From: Leucothrix mucor
GTDB lineage: Bacteria > Pseudomonadota > Gammaproteobacteria > Thiotrichales > Thiotrichaceae
Direction of reading: 5' to 3'
NCBI GenBank assembly: GCA_011322515.1
Contig: DRMS01000135.1
Coordinates: 1-8,336 of the forward strand
Length of the DNA stretch: 8,336 bases
Shown here: piece after piece, positions 1 to 5,884 of the stretch
Position numbering within the stretch: the stretch's first letter is position 1
How the letters are laid out: each line of letters opens with the position of its first letter
Translations under genes and position numbers: made by a program
The notes under the pieces: generated by a model
The model's input: only the letters and a program-made list of their open reading frames with translations
What the model was told of the DNA's origin: nothing
The model's database searches: none

Positions 1-9
1 ATCATTGTT

Positions 10-97
10 AAAGTGCCTCCGTATGAATTGCTATGTTCAGCTAAAAATACTCTAGTTTAGAAAAAATCAGAGTATTATTGTGCTATGGAGGCACTTT
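10..97. repeat. Nested inverted repeat, possibly a hairpin terminator or miniature element
   Basis: AAAGTGCCTCC at 10-20 is repeated as a perfect reverse complement at 87-97. Inside it a second 8-bp pair, AATACTCT (46-53) and AGAGTATT (69-76), forms an inner stem with a 15-base loop. A short T-run follows the right arm, so it could end transcription of a gene lying left of the window. The 66 bases between the outer arms are long for an intrinsic terminator, and a decayed miniature transposable element is equally possible. I see no target duplication. Confidence 0.5.
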
Positions 98-255
98 TTA
101 TTCATAAAGTGTTAACTGGGGAATGAAGGATGCCATAATTTCTTAAGTTAGCGCCTATGTCACTTGCCCTCAGTCTGTCCTATTTTTCTATATTTTGATT
201 ATTTTTTGTGCTACTTATAGAGAACCACTCATTATAAAAATATAGAGAAAAAAAA

Positions 256-1329
256 ATGAATAGAAGAAACTTTTTAAAAGCATGCTGTATTATTCCTGCA
301 TTAGGTTTAACACCTTCGATCATCATGGCAAATACCGCTAGTACAGGAGCTGGATTAGAACGAATTATTCATATTATTCAAAATGATAAACACCTGAATA
401 AAAAAGTAAGTCCAGAAAATATTGCGGATGCAATTTCTTGCGCAGGTCGTATGAATGAAATTTTATCAGAGGCGATTATTCAAACAGGTGCCGCTAATGA
501 TCATCAAATCACTGCTGTTGATACACGTGAAATGAATGATTACATATTTCGCGTATATCGCGATGAATGGGTTGAAATACATGGCGATGATGAGGACAAT
601 GGAGAGGAAACGGGCTTCCACAAGGTGCGTGCAAACGGTGCGAGAACCCAACTTTTTGGGAAAAATGCAATTAATCATGTAGCAGATAGTATTTATCATC
701 TCGGTTTTGAAAGTCATCGTAAAAACCGTTTGCTGAATGAAGATGGCGCTAATAATGCAAGTTATCAACGGGTTGCTGAATGGCTAGATGCATTGTTACG
801 CACCGATTTAGAAGCTGGTATTTTAATTAATCCTGATATAACAGAAATTGTTGGCACTACAGGAACAGGTCTGGATCAAACAATTGATATTATCTATCAA
901 GACAGCGGTCTACAAAAACGAATCTCCTTAGGCGATCTGCGTGAAGGAGCGGATGCTGCTAATCAGATGAATCATTTAGTCATTGAGGCTATCAAAGAAA
1001 CCAAGGGCGTTAAAAATGGCGAACTCACTGTCCAAGATGTAAAGCAGATCAATGGCTATTTAGTCGAACATTACAGTGAAGTATGGGCGCAAATACACGG
1101 TGATGATGAAGACGATGAAGAAACAGGTTTTCATAAAGTACAAAGTGACGGTGCTAAAACCCGTTTATATGAAAAAAATGCAGTCAATAAAGTCTTTGAT
1201 GGTATTTACCATTTAGGATTTGAAACCCCTTATAAAAATCGTTTAGTCAATGAGGATGGTAATAAAAACGCCTCTTTTAAAAAGGTTACTTTCTGGTTGA
1301 ACCAACTTTTAGCCAATGATTTAAATTAA
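256..1329 (+). CDS. Tat-exported protein with two tandem copies of one acidic domain, function unknown
   Basis: The N-terminus (NRRNFLK, residues 2-8, then a hydrophobic stretch to about residue 24) is a twin-arginine signal, with likely cleavage after IMA (residues 23-25). The mature protein is a tandem duplication, unit 1 at about residues 31-185 and unit 2 at about 203-356. Each unit has a helical N-terminal half, an acidic loop (HGDDEDNGEETGFHKV at 109-124, HGDDEDDEETGFHKV at 281-295), an IYHLGFE block (146-152, 318-324) and a NEDGxxNAS loop (161-169, 332-340) followed by a WLxxLL helix. Hand alignment of the C-terminal halves gives about 50 identities in 78 positions. The Asp/Glu/Asn-rich loops look able to bind calcium, somewhat like dockerin or EF-hand loops; this is inference. 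From memory, similar segments occur in large secreted RTX-type proteins of other proteobacteria. The start is ATG with AGAG 8 bases upstream. The stop codon touches the neighbouring palindromic element. No enzymatic motif is visible. Confidence 0.88.
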   Translation: MNRRNFLKACCIIPALGLTPSIIMANTASTGAGLERIIHIIQNDKHLNKKVSPENIADAISCAGRMNEILSEAIIQTGAANDHQITAVDTREMNDYIFRVYRDEWVEIHGDDEDNGEETGFHKVRANGARTQLFGKNAINHVADSIYHLGFESHRKNRLLNEDGANNASYQRVAEWLDALLRTDLEAGILINPDITEIVGTTGTGLDQTIDIIYQDSGLQKRISLGDLREGADAANQMNHLVIEAIKETKGVKNGELTVQDVKQINGYLVEHYSEVWAQIHGDDEDDEETGFHKVQSDGAKTRLYEKNAVNKVFDGIYHLGFETPYKNRLVNEDGNKNASFKKVTFWLNQLLANDLN

Positions 1330-1490
1330 GGAACGTGCACGGAATAACTTCCCGAAGTTCTAACGCAGAATTTTTATTTCAGATTGGATGAACTCATGAG
1401 GCGCATAGTCACTCTACGCAACGAATGAGATCATCCAAGATGGGATAAAAAAGCAAGTTAGAGATCGGGAAGTTGTTTCGTGGACGTTCC
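1330..1490. mobile_element. 161-bp full-length palindromic miniature element (MITE-like)
   Basis: The terminal 26 bases, 1330-1355 (starting GGAACGTGCACG) and 1465-1490 (ending GTGGACGTTCC), are reverse complements with three mismatches. The palindrome continues inward imperfectly: TTGGATGAACTCAT near 1384 pairs with ATGAGATCATCCAA near 1425, and the centre lies around 1410. It has no coding capacity. Flush against the ends are TAAATTAA (1322-1329) and TAAATTGG (1491-1498), six of eight bases identical, which could be a worn target duplication. Because the flanks are AT-rich, they could also be an extension of the inverted repeat. As RNA it would fold into one long hairpin directly downstream of the preceding gene. 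Confidence 0.75.
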
Positions 1491-1496
1491 TAAATT

Positions 1497-1697
1497 GGTT
1501 CTTCCGTAATTTTCGTGGCAAATAGATCTTTTATTAAAATAGCTCTATTTATAGAATCATAAAATCAATAGGTTGTAGTGTTTCAAGCGACAACATTTCT
1601 TAGTTGTCACGAAAATTATAAACGTAAAAAATAATCAATTAAATTCAAGTGATTATGGCGTTTTTAATAACGTTCCCACGAAAATTACGGAAGAGCC
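1497..1697. mobile_element. 201-bp inverted-repeat element, copy A
   Basis: The ends at 1497-1518 (GGTTCTTCCGTAATTTTCG...) and 1676-1697 are 22-base reverse complements with one mismatch. A further inward-facing partial copy of the right terminus (CACGAAAATTATA) lies at 1608-1620. The interior also has small stems: GACAAC/GTTGTC at 1589-1594 and 1603-1608, and ATAATCA/TGATTAT at 1631-1637 and 1650-1656. There is no open reading frame of note. The extra internal terminus suggests a composite formed by one element landing in, or recombining with, another. It begins a few bases after the preceding 161-bp element. Confidence 0.7.
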
Positions 1698-1701
1698 TGT
1701 T

Positions 1702-1785
1702 TGGTTTTTCTGTAGTTTTTGTGGCAGATAAACCTTTTATCAAAATGAGTTTTTCTACAGAGAAATAAAATCAATAAGTTGTATC
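1702..1785 (+). repeat. Truncated direct copy (B) of the left half of the preceding element
   Basis: Positions 1702-1785 align to 1496-1579 at a constant offset of 206 bases for most of their length. Shared stretches include TGGTT, GTGGCA, CTTTTAT and ATAAAATCAATA. Differences are mostly transitions. No matching right terminus follows, so this is a half element. A short AAACCAA at 1786-1792 pairs with TTGGTTT at 1701-1707, which may be chance. The stretch 1793-1890 that follows holds no gene. It contains a palindromic CGCTAGCG core (1834-1841) and GC-rich decayed sequence I cannot assign. Confidence 0.65.
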
Positions 1786-1890
1786 AAACCAATTCATAGT
1801 ATTGCTCTGTCCTAAAGGAGAAGAGCTGAGTTTCGCTAGCGCTCCACTCAATACGACTTGATCGTCTGCGCGCTCCGCACTCTGGAAACA

Positions 1891-2058
1891 GGCTACCAAC
1901 TTAAGGCGGGACAAGTAAAGTCATAGCAAACAACCCGCACCCTTCGACAAGCTCAGGGAACTAGCCCTTTGGTAGACTCAGGACACCGCTTCCTGAGCTT
2001 GTCGAAGGGTGCGGGCGAATAGCAGAAACATTAACTGTCCCGCCTTAAACTGGTAGCC
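1891..2058. mobile_element. 168-bp MITE-like element with 23-bp terminal inverted repeats, copy 1
   Basis: The left end 1891-1913 (GGCTACCAACTT then AAGGCGGGACA) and right end 2036-2058 (TGTCCCGCCTTAAA then CTGGTAGCC) are reverse complements over 23 bases with two mismatches. Flush with the ends are TGGAAACA (1883-1890) and TAGAAACA (2059-2066), an 8-base direct repeat with one mismatch, as expected of a target-site duplication. Eight-base duplications are typical of the IS1595 and IS66 families, among others, so this may be a non-autonomous derivative of such an element. The cargo is a strong palindrome (1934-2015). A second element with the same termini lies at 5693-5884. There is no coding capacity. 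Confidence 0.78.
1934..2015. repeat. Palindrome of the CCTTCGACAAGCTCAGG type
   Basis: Two perfect 24-base arms, 1934-1957 and 1992-2015, contain CCTTCGACAAGCTCAGG and its complement around a 34-base loop. This core is, from memory, a repeat scattered through many bacterial genomes. It fills the middle of the 168-bp element. As RNA it would form a very stable hairpin between the convergent ends of the Tat-exported protein gene and the flavoprotein gene. The reverse strand of its left part and loop is related to 5885-5935. Confidence 0.8.
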
Positions 2059-2126
2059 TAGAAACAGTCTAAATTAAGAGACGATAGAAACCGACAAGTG
2101 GATGTCGTTGTGATAGCGTTAGATTC

Positions 2127-3257
2127 CTAACGATAAGCACGCAAATACCACCATTCAAAAAATCGTTTTCCTACATGCAGTAACCACAATGAGGGTAGCA
2201 TTACGGTGCGCTTTTCATTTCTAAATACCACTGAACCTTTCGTTAGCGAATCTATAATACAGAGTAATTCAAATTTAAAGGTATGGCTTGCTTGTTTTCC
2301 TTCGAATTCATCCATCATATTATTAATTGCTGCGATGGCCTGTAAATCTGCCATATGTGCTTGTTTAGGTTGCCATGCAGGACCTGGGAAACTGCCTGAA
2401 TCGCCCGCTACATAAACGTGTTGTAGGGTTTCAACTTTACAGTGTTTATCCACTTCAATTAATCCACCTGCGCTAATGGGAAACTCTGATTTTTGTGCAA
2501 AAGAAGGGCCTGTCATGCCTGGCATAAAGATAATTAAGTCGGTGTCGAGATCACCGCCCTCTGTCATCACTTTATTATGTTCAAACCCTTTTATTTTATG
2601 TCCGATATGAATCTCAATATTGCGTTTTTTCATTTCAGCCAATAGAGCATCAACAGCACCTTCCCCCAAGCGTTTTCCTGGTGTGGGGGATGGGGTGAAG
2701 AAGATTAATTTGAATTTATCACGGCGCTTTTCTTGGCGTAATTGTGTATCCAAGCCAAACAGTAATTCAAACATTGGACCACCACGCATCGCAGAAGGTT
2801 CTTTAGGGTTGCCGCCAAACCCTAATGTAATCGTACCACCCTCTAGTGCTTTAATTTTATCGCGCATTTTTTCTGCTGCGGGAATACCTTCACAAATAGT
2901 AATCGCATGCTCAATACCAGGAAGCTTTTTAATAAAGCGCCCACCACTGGCGACTAATAGGGCATCATTACTTATCTCACCCGTTTCAGTAACGACGGTA
3001 CGCCCTGCATTTTTTACTGCTTCAACCGTTCCTGCATGGAAATTGATATTATTTTTGGCAAAAAAGCGGGTTAAATCTAGGCGCAAATCATTAGCGCATC
3101 GTCTGCCTGATGGAATCCAGATCAGGCTAGGCATATAAATAAATTCTGCTTTCGGTGCGATTAGCGTAATTTCAACATCTTTTGAGCGTTTGCGTAGTGT
3201 TTTTATCGCTGTTAATGCGGCAAACCCAGCACCTATAATAGTAATTTTCTTTGTCAA
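2127..3257 (-). CDS. Sulfide:quinone reductase-like FAD/NAD(P)-dependent oxidoreductase
   Basis: This 376-residue flavoprotein belongs to the SQR/flavocytochrome c sulfide dehydrogenase/NDH-2 superfamily. The N-terminal dinucleotide fold is IIGAGFAAL (7-15). A second FAD contact is VYVAGDSGSFPG (281-292), followed by QPKQAHMADLQA (296-307). The C-terminus (about 355-376, rich in Trp, Phe, Leu and basic residues) looks like the amphipathic helix that holds these enzymes on the inner membrane. Cysteines are at 54, 122, 273 and 333. C122 and C333 sit roughly where SQRs carry redox cysteines, but the usual Cys-x-Gly-Pro segment reads RGGPMFE (158-164) with no cysteine. Sulfide may therefore not be the substrate. 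I recall an SQR-like group with this same RGGPxFE feature. The start codon is TTG, chosen because AAGGA lies 7 bases upstream. The gene is divergent from bepA and convergent with the Tat-exported protein gene. Confidence 0.85.
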   Translation of the reverse strand: MTKKITIIGAGFAALTAIKTLRKRSKDVEITLIAPKAEFIYMPSLIWIPSGRRCANDLRLDLTRFFAKNNINFHAGTVEAVKNAGRTVVTETGEISNDALLVASGGRFIKKLPGIEHAITICEGIPAAEKMRDKIKALEGGTITLGFGGNPKEPSAMRGGPMFELLFGLDTQLRQEKRRDKFKLIFFTPSPTPGKRLGEGAVDALLAEMKKRNIEIHIGHKIKGFEHNKVMTEGGDLDTDLIIFMPGMTGPSFAQKSEFPISAGGLIEVDKHCKVETLQHVYVAGDSGSFPGPAWQPKQAHMADLQAIAAINNMMDEFEGKQASHTFKFELLCIIDSLTKGSVVFRNEKRTVMLPSLWLLHVGKRFFEWWYLRAYR

Positions 3258-3264
3258 AACTTTG

Positions 3265-3269
3265 TCCTT
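3265..3269 (-). promoter_or_regulatory. Ribosome binding site fixing a TTG start
   Basis: On the minus strand AAGGA lies 7 bases before the TTG at 3257-3255. No in-frame ATG stands at a suitable distance, and the GxGxxA fold begins only six residues in, so TTG is the best start for the flavoprotein. Confidence 0.7.
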
Positions 3270-3293
3270 GCGATCTTTTTAAATAAGTGGCTG

Positions 3294-3323
3294 AGTGTAG
3301 CCTGAATAGGGCGCTGATAACAA
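3294..3323 (-). promoter_or_regulatory. Candidate sigma-70 promoter for the flavoprotein gene
   Basis: On the minus strand TTGTTA (3323-3318) and TACACT (3299-3294) are separated by 18 bases. Transcription would start near 3287, about 30 bases before the TTG codon and ahead of its AAGGA site. The call rests on consensus matching alone. Confidence 0.4.
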
Positions 3324-3358
3324 AAAATCATGAAGTATTAGCATTATTTAATTTGGCA

Positions 3359-3390
3359 GGAGCTAATTTTTGTATTACATCTATACTTAA
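3359..3390 (+). promoter_or_regulatory. Possible six-codon leader reading frame before bepA
   Basis: GGAG at 3359-3362 has no start codon for bepA within reach; the bepA ATG is 30 bases on. It stands 7 bases before a TTG at 3370 that opens a six-codon frame ending in TAA at 3388-3390, two bases before the bepA ATG. Alternatively TATACT at 3382-3387 is a -10 box, and the bepA message would start at or next to its ATG (leaderless). Both readings are inference. Confidence 0.25.
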
Positions 3391-3392
3391 TT

Positions 3393-4832
3393 ATGAATAA
3401 AATCCTATCCCCCGCTTGTTTATCCATGCTTATTAGCGCTTTTCTGATCGTACTTCCCGTGCAAGCCGAGCTAGATTTGAGTTTGCCTGATTATAATCTG
3501 CCTGATATTGGTGATGCTTCTATTGGCTCAATTAGCTATGCCAAAGAGCGCATGATTGGCTTAAAGGTATTGCGTGAAATTCGTGCTGATGCCCCCGTTA
3601 TTGAAGATTCTGAAATATCCGCATGGATTCGTTCATTGGGAAATCGCTTATCTGCTCGTGCATCGGGTTCTAGTAATCCTTATTATTTTTTAGTAGTAAA
3701 AGATGACAGAGTCAATGCCTTTGCTACGTTGGGCGGTGTGATTGTGGTGAACACAGGTTTGATTTTGCAAACAGAGTCTGAGGATGAATTAGCGGCGGTA
3801 TTAGCACATGAGATAGCGCATATTTCTCAACGTCATATTGCACGTATGGTAGAAAATTCTAAGCGTAATATGCTGGGAACGGGCGTGGCTATTTTAGCGG
3901 GGCTTTTAGCCAGCAGTAAAAATGCAGAGGCGGGACAAGCGATTATTACAGGCGCAGTTGCGATGCAAGCGCATAATGATCTAACCTTTAGTCGTGCCGC
4001 AGAGTCAGAGGCTGACCGTGTTGGCTTACGCATTTTAGCTAGCGCTGGTTTTAATCCTGCGGCAATGCCGATTTTTTTAAAAAAGCTAGAGGCTGAGTTT
4101 TCTGGCGCAAGGGGTGTGGCAAACGAGTATTTACGTAGTCATCCATTGACCGTTAAACGGGTTAGTGATGCACGTTCAACAGCGGCTAAATATGGACGTT
4201 TTAATCCTAAAAAAAAGAGTCTAACATATCAGTATCTGCGTGAGAAAATACGGGTATTAAGTCGTGCAACAGGTAAGCATGGGCAGGTACCACAAAATAT
4301 TAGCGCAACACTACGCCGTTATGCTAAAGCATCTGCGCTATTGCAACGCGGTAATCTCAATGCAGTACTAACAATAATGGGGACTAAAAGTGCTAATAAG
4401 TCAGAGGCATTATTAATTGCCAATGCCTTATTGCAACAAAGAAAATATCAGGCAGTCGTGCAATTATTAAAGCCATTAGTGCGCTTATATGCTGGAGAGA
4501 ATGCCCTAATTATTCCATTAGCAAATGCCTATCTGGGTTTAGGGAAAGCAGCGCAAGCATGGCAATTAATAAATCATGTGGTGTTGTCAGAGCAATCCAG
4601 TTTAACTTTTTTTGAAGTACGGCAGCGTGTCGCGCAACAGATTGGTTTAATTGGTGCGGCTTATCGTTCGGTTGCAGAGCGCAATCTTCGTATTGGCGAG
4701 TATCAACATGCCATTACTCAGGCGCTTCAAGCCATGAAAGCTGCACATATTTCAGCGGCTGAGTTAAAAGCTGCACAATATTTATTGCGTAAAGCTAAAA
4801 TAGCTGAAAAAAACCACTCATTAGGGCAATAA
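3393..4832 (+). CDS. bepA: BepA-type periplasmic M48 metalloprotease/chaperone with TPR-like tail
   Basis: This predicted periplasmic zinc protease matches the family that assists outer-membrane assembly (LptD maturation) and degrades stalled substrates. A signal peptide covers residues 1-25, cleaved after VQA. The protease domain has HEIAH (H139, E140, H143), with the third zinc ligand E204 in ESEADRVG. H250 in the YLRSHP segment corresponds to the regulatory histidine described for E. coli BepA. Residues 160-192 form the hydrophobic, glycine/alanine-rich segment typical of the family. Residues 305-470 are alpha-helical and TPR-like, with alternating A/L/Y positions. The length of 479 residues is close to the roughly 487 of the E. 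coli protein. The ATG at 3393 is the only start in the open frame that gives a full signal peptide, yet no Shine-Dalgarno sequence precedes it. It is followed on the same strand by another secreted metalloprotease gene. Confidence 0.92.
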   Translation: MNKILSPACLSMLISAFLIVLPVQAELDLSLPDYNLPDIGDASIGSISYAKERMIGLKVLREIRADAPVIEDSEISAWIRSLGNRLSARASGSSNPYYFLVVKDDRVNAFATLGGVIVVNTGLILQTESEDELAAVLAHEIAHISQRHIARMVENSKRNMLGTGVAILAGLLASSKNAEAGQAIITGAVAMQAHNDLTFSRAAESEADRVGLRILASAGFNPAAMPIFLKKLEAEFSGARGVANEYLRSHPLTVKRVSDARSTAAKYGRFNPKKKSLTYQYLREKIRVLSRATGKHGQVPQNISATLRRYAKASALLQRGNLNAVLTIMGTKSANKSEALLIANALLQQRKYQAVVQLLKPLVRLYAGENALIIPLANAYLGLGKAAQAWQLINHVVLSEQSSLTFFEVRQRVAQQIGLIGAAYRSVAERNLRIGEYQHAITQALQAMKAAHISAAELKAAQYLLRKAKIAEKNHSLGQ

Positions 4833-4856
4833 ATACCAATCATAGCGTTACCATTA

Positions 4857-4884
4857 TTTACCCCTAAAACTTGTTTGTTATAAG
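4857..4884 (+). promoter_or_regulatory. Candidate promoter for the HExxH metalloprotease gene
   Basis: TTTACC (4857-4862) and TATAAG (4879-4884) are separated by 16 bases in the 77-base gap after bepA. Transcription would start near 4891, about 20 bases before the ATG. It is consensus-based only; the gene could equally be read through from bepA. Confidence 0.3.
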
Positions 4885-4902
4885 TGTAAGTTCAAACAAG
4901 GG
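4870..4902 (+). promoter_or_regulatory. Ribosome binding site AAGGG with overlapping 8-bp inverted repeat
   Basis: AAGGG at 4898-4902 lies 7 bases before the ATG at 4910 and decides that start. CTTGTTTG (4870-4877) is the exact reverse complement of CAAACAAG (4893-4900), which includes the first bases of the ribosome site. In a read-through transcript from bepA this hairpin could mask the site. In a transcript starting near 4891 the left arm would be missing. Confidence 0.45.
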
Positions 4903-4909
4903 TTCAGTT

Positions 4910-5683
4910 ATGATTAAGCTTACATTTAAACAGTATAGAATACTTTTTTTACTCTCAATCCTCACCTATGTGATTGCAGATCAAGCAATTGCAAAGCATT
5001 ATTCAACCGCTTGGAATCATCCGCTTCATGTTGTGATCTATCCTATCAATGGCGATTTAAGCGAACAAAGCCAGCAGACAATTAATGCGCTTAGTGAGCA
5101 TGATTTCACCTCAATAAAGCATTTCATCAAGCAACAGGCAGCGCATTATGGCATCTTAATTCAGCAACCAATTAAAATAAAAATAGCCCCACAAATGAAT
5201 AAATCTCCTGCTTTACCGCAACTTGATGCGGGTATTATCAATACCATCATTTGGAGTTTAAAAATACGCTGGTGGGCATGGTATGAAAACACTTATTCTG
5301 GCACTAAAGATATTCGTTTATTTGTAGAATATTACGCTAAGGAAAGCAGTGAATCACAAATATCCGTGGGATTAGAAAAAGGCATGATGGCACTTATTAA
5401 AAACTATGCAGATAAACAGCTTATGGAAAGAAACAATGTGATTATAGCGCATGAAATGCTACATACCTTAGGGGCTACTGATAAGTATGACCCCATCTCC
5501 TTGTTCCCTTACTTTCCCCACGGCTATGCTTATCCAGAGTTGGGGATAAATCGGAAGCGTGATAAATGTGAGATTATGGGGGGACGTATTCCCCATGCCA
5601 ACAATTTAGCAGTTGTTCCTGAGTCTTTAGGAGATTGTTTAATCGGTAAAATGACCGCTAAAGAAATAGGATGGCTGGAATAA
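4910..5683 (+). CDS. Secreted zinc metalloprotease-like protein, HExxHxxGxxD type, uncharacterised
   Basis: This 257-residue protein (counted from the ATG at 4910) has a signal peptide to about residue 28, cleaved after AIA. The active-site motif is HEMLHTLGATDKYD, with H181, E182, H185, G188 and D191. This is the metzincin-like HExxHxxGxx(H/D) pattern with aspartate as third ligand. CEIMGG with M223 may be the Met-turn downstream. A conserved-looking C-terminus (GRIPHANNLAVVPESL, then TAKEIGW) reminds me of a hypothetical-protein family in proteobacteria; I know no assigned substrate. Cysteines 220 and 243 could form a disulfide in the periplasm. I chose ATG 4910 over an in-frame upstream TTG at 4871 because AAGGG is correctly spaced and the signal peptide then starts at residue 1. 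It lies 77 bases after bepA on the same strand, possibly co-transcribed, and is convergent with the asparaginase-like gene. Confidence 0.8.
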   Translation: MIKLTFKQYRILFLLSILTYVIADQAIAKHYSTAWNHPLHVVIYPINGDLSEQSQQTINALSEHDFTSIKHFIKQQAAHYGILIQQPIKIKIAPQMNKSPALPQLDAGIINTIIWSLKIRWWAWYENTYSGTKDIRLFVEYYAKESSESQISVGLEKGMMALIKNYADKQLMERNNVIIAHEMLHTLGATDKYDPISLFPYFPHGYAYPELGINRKRDKCEIMGGRIPHANNLAVVPESLGDCLIGKMTAKEIGWLE

Positions 5684-5723
5684 AAAAGGTATGGCTATCA
5701 ATTTAAGGCGGGACAAATTCTGC

Positions 5724-5844
5724 GTAGGCCGGGTTAGCTTATCAAGCGTAGCGAGGTAACGTAACCCAACGCAATACCCAGCAAGTTGCACAATGCTTGT
5801 TGGGTTGCGTTTTTTTGCAAGCAAAAAAATCTAACCCGACCTAC
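5724..5844. repeat. GTAGG/GGGTTAG-type palindromic repeat inside copy 2
   Basis: The ends at 5724-5737 (GTAGGCCGGGTTAG) and 5831-5844 (CTAACCCGACCTAC) are reverse complements with one mismatch in 14. The interior repeats GTAACCCAACGC and TGTTGGGTTGCG motifs. From memory, repeats with GTAGG and GGGTT motifs are common in many bacterial genomes. A second perfect short palindrome, TTTTTTTGC/GCAAAAAAA, lies at 5810-5818 and 5821-5829. Confidence 0.7.
5769..5816 (+). terminator. Intrinsic terminator built from the repeat
   Basis: ACGCAA (5769-5774) pairs with TTGCGT (5805-5810). After a two-base bulge CCCAGCAAG (5777-5785) pairs with CTTGTTGGG (5796-5804, one G-U pair), around a 10-base loop. A run of seven T residues (5810-5816) follows at once. 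It would end plus-strand transcription from the metalloprotease gene about 90-130 bases after its stop codon. On the opposite strand I see no equally good structure for the asparaginase-like gene. Confidence 0.6.
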
Positions 5845-5884
5845 CATTCCAGCCAAGCAACTGTCCCATGTTAAATTGGTAGCC

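Larger units (their letters stand above)
5693..5884. mobile_element. 192-bp MITE-like element, copy 2 of the family at 1891-2058
   Basis: The left end 5693-5715 (GGCTATCAATTT then AAGGCGGGACA) and right end 5862-5884 (TGTCCCATGTTA then AATTGGTAGCC) are reverse complements with four mismatches in 23. They match the ends of copy 1. The interior differs completely: here it is a GTAGG...GGGTTAG-type palindrome. No target duplication is visible (AAAGGTAT on the left, CTCGCATC on the right). It starts 9 bases after the metalloprotease stop codon. Confidence 0.72.

Noticed and set aside
466..768. Minus-strand frame of 100 codons within the Tat-exported protein gene
   Set aside because: It lies entirely inside a strongly supported gene with internally duplicated protein sequence.
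2092..2107. CGACA/TGTCG stem as terminator of the flavoprotein gene
   Set aside because: The stem is only five bases and has no T-run on the minus strand after it.
1330..2126. CRISPR array or transposase remnant
   Set aside because: The repeats are inverted and of unequal spacing, with no regular direct repeats and spacers and no transposase-like reading frame.
2206..3138. Plus-strand reading frames of 69 and 172 codons antisense to the flavoprotein gene
   Set aside because: They mirror the coding pattern of the SQR-like gene and contain no recognisable domain.
4871..4909. In-frame TTG at 4871 as start of the HExxH metalloprotease
   Set aside because: It would put 13 extra polar residues before the signal peptide and has no ribosome site; ATG 4910 has AAGGG at 7 bases.
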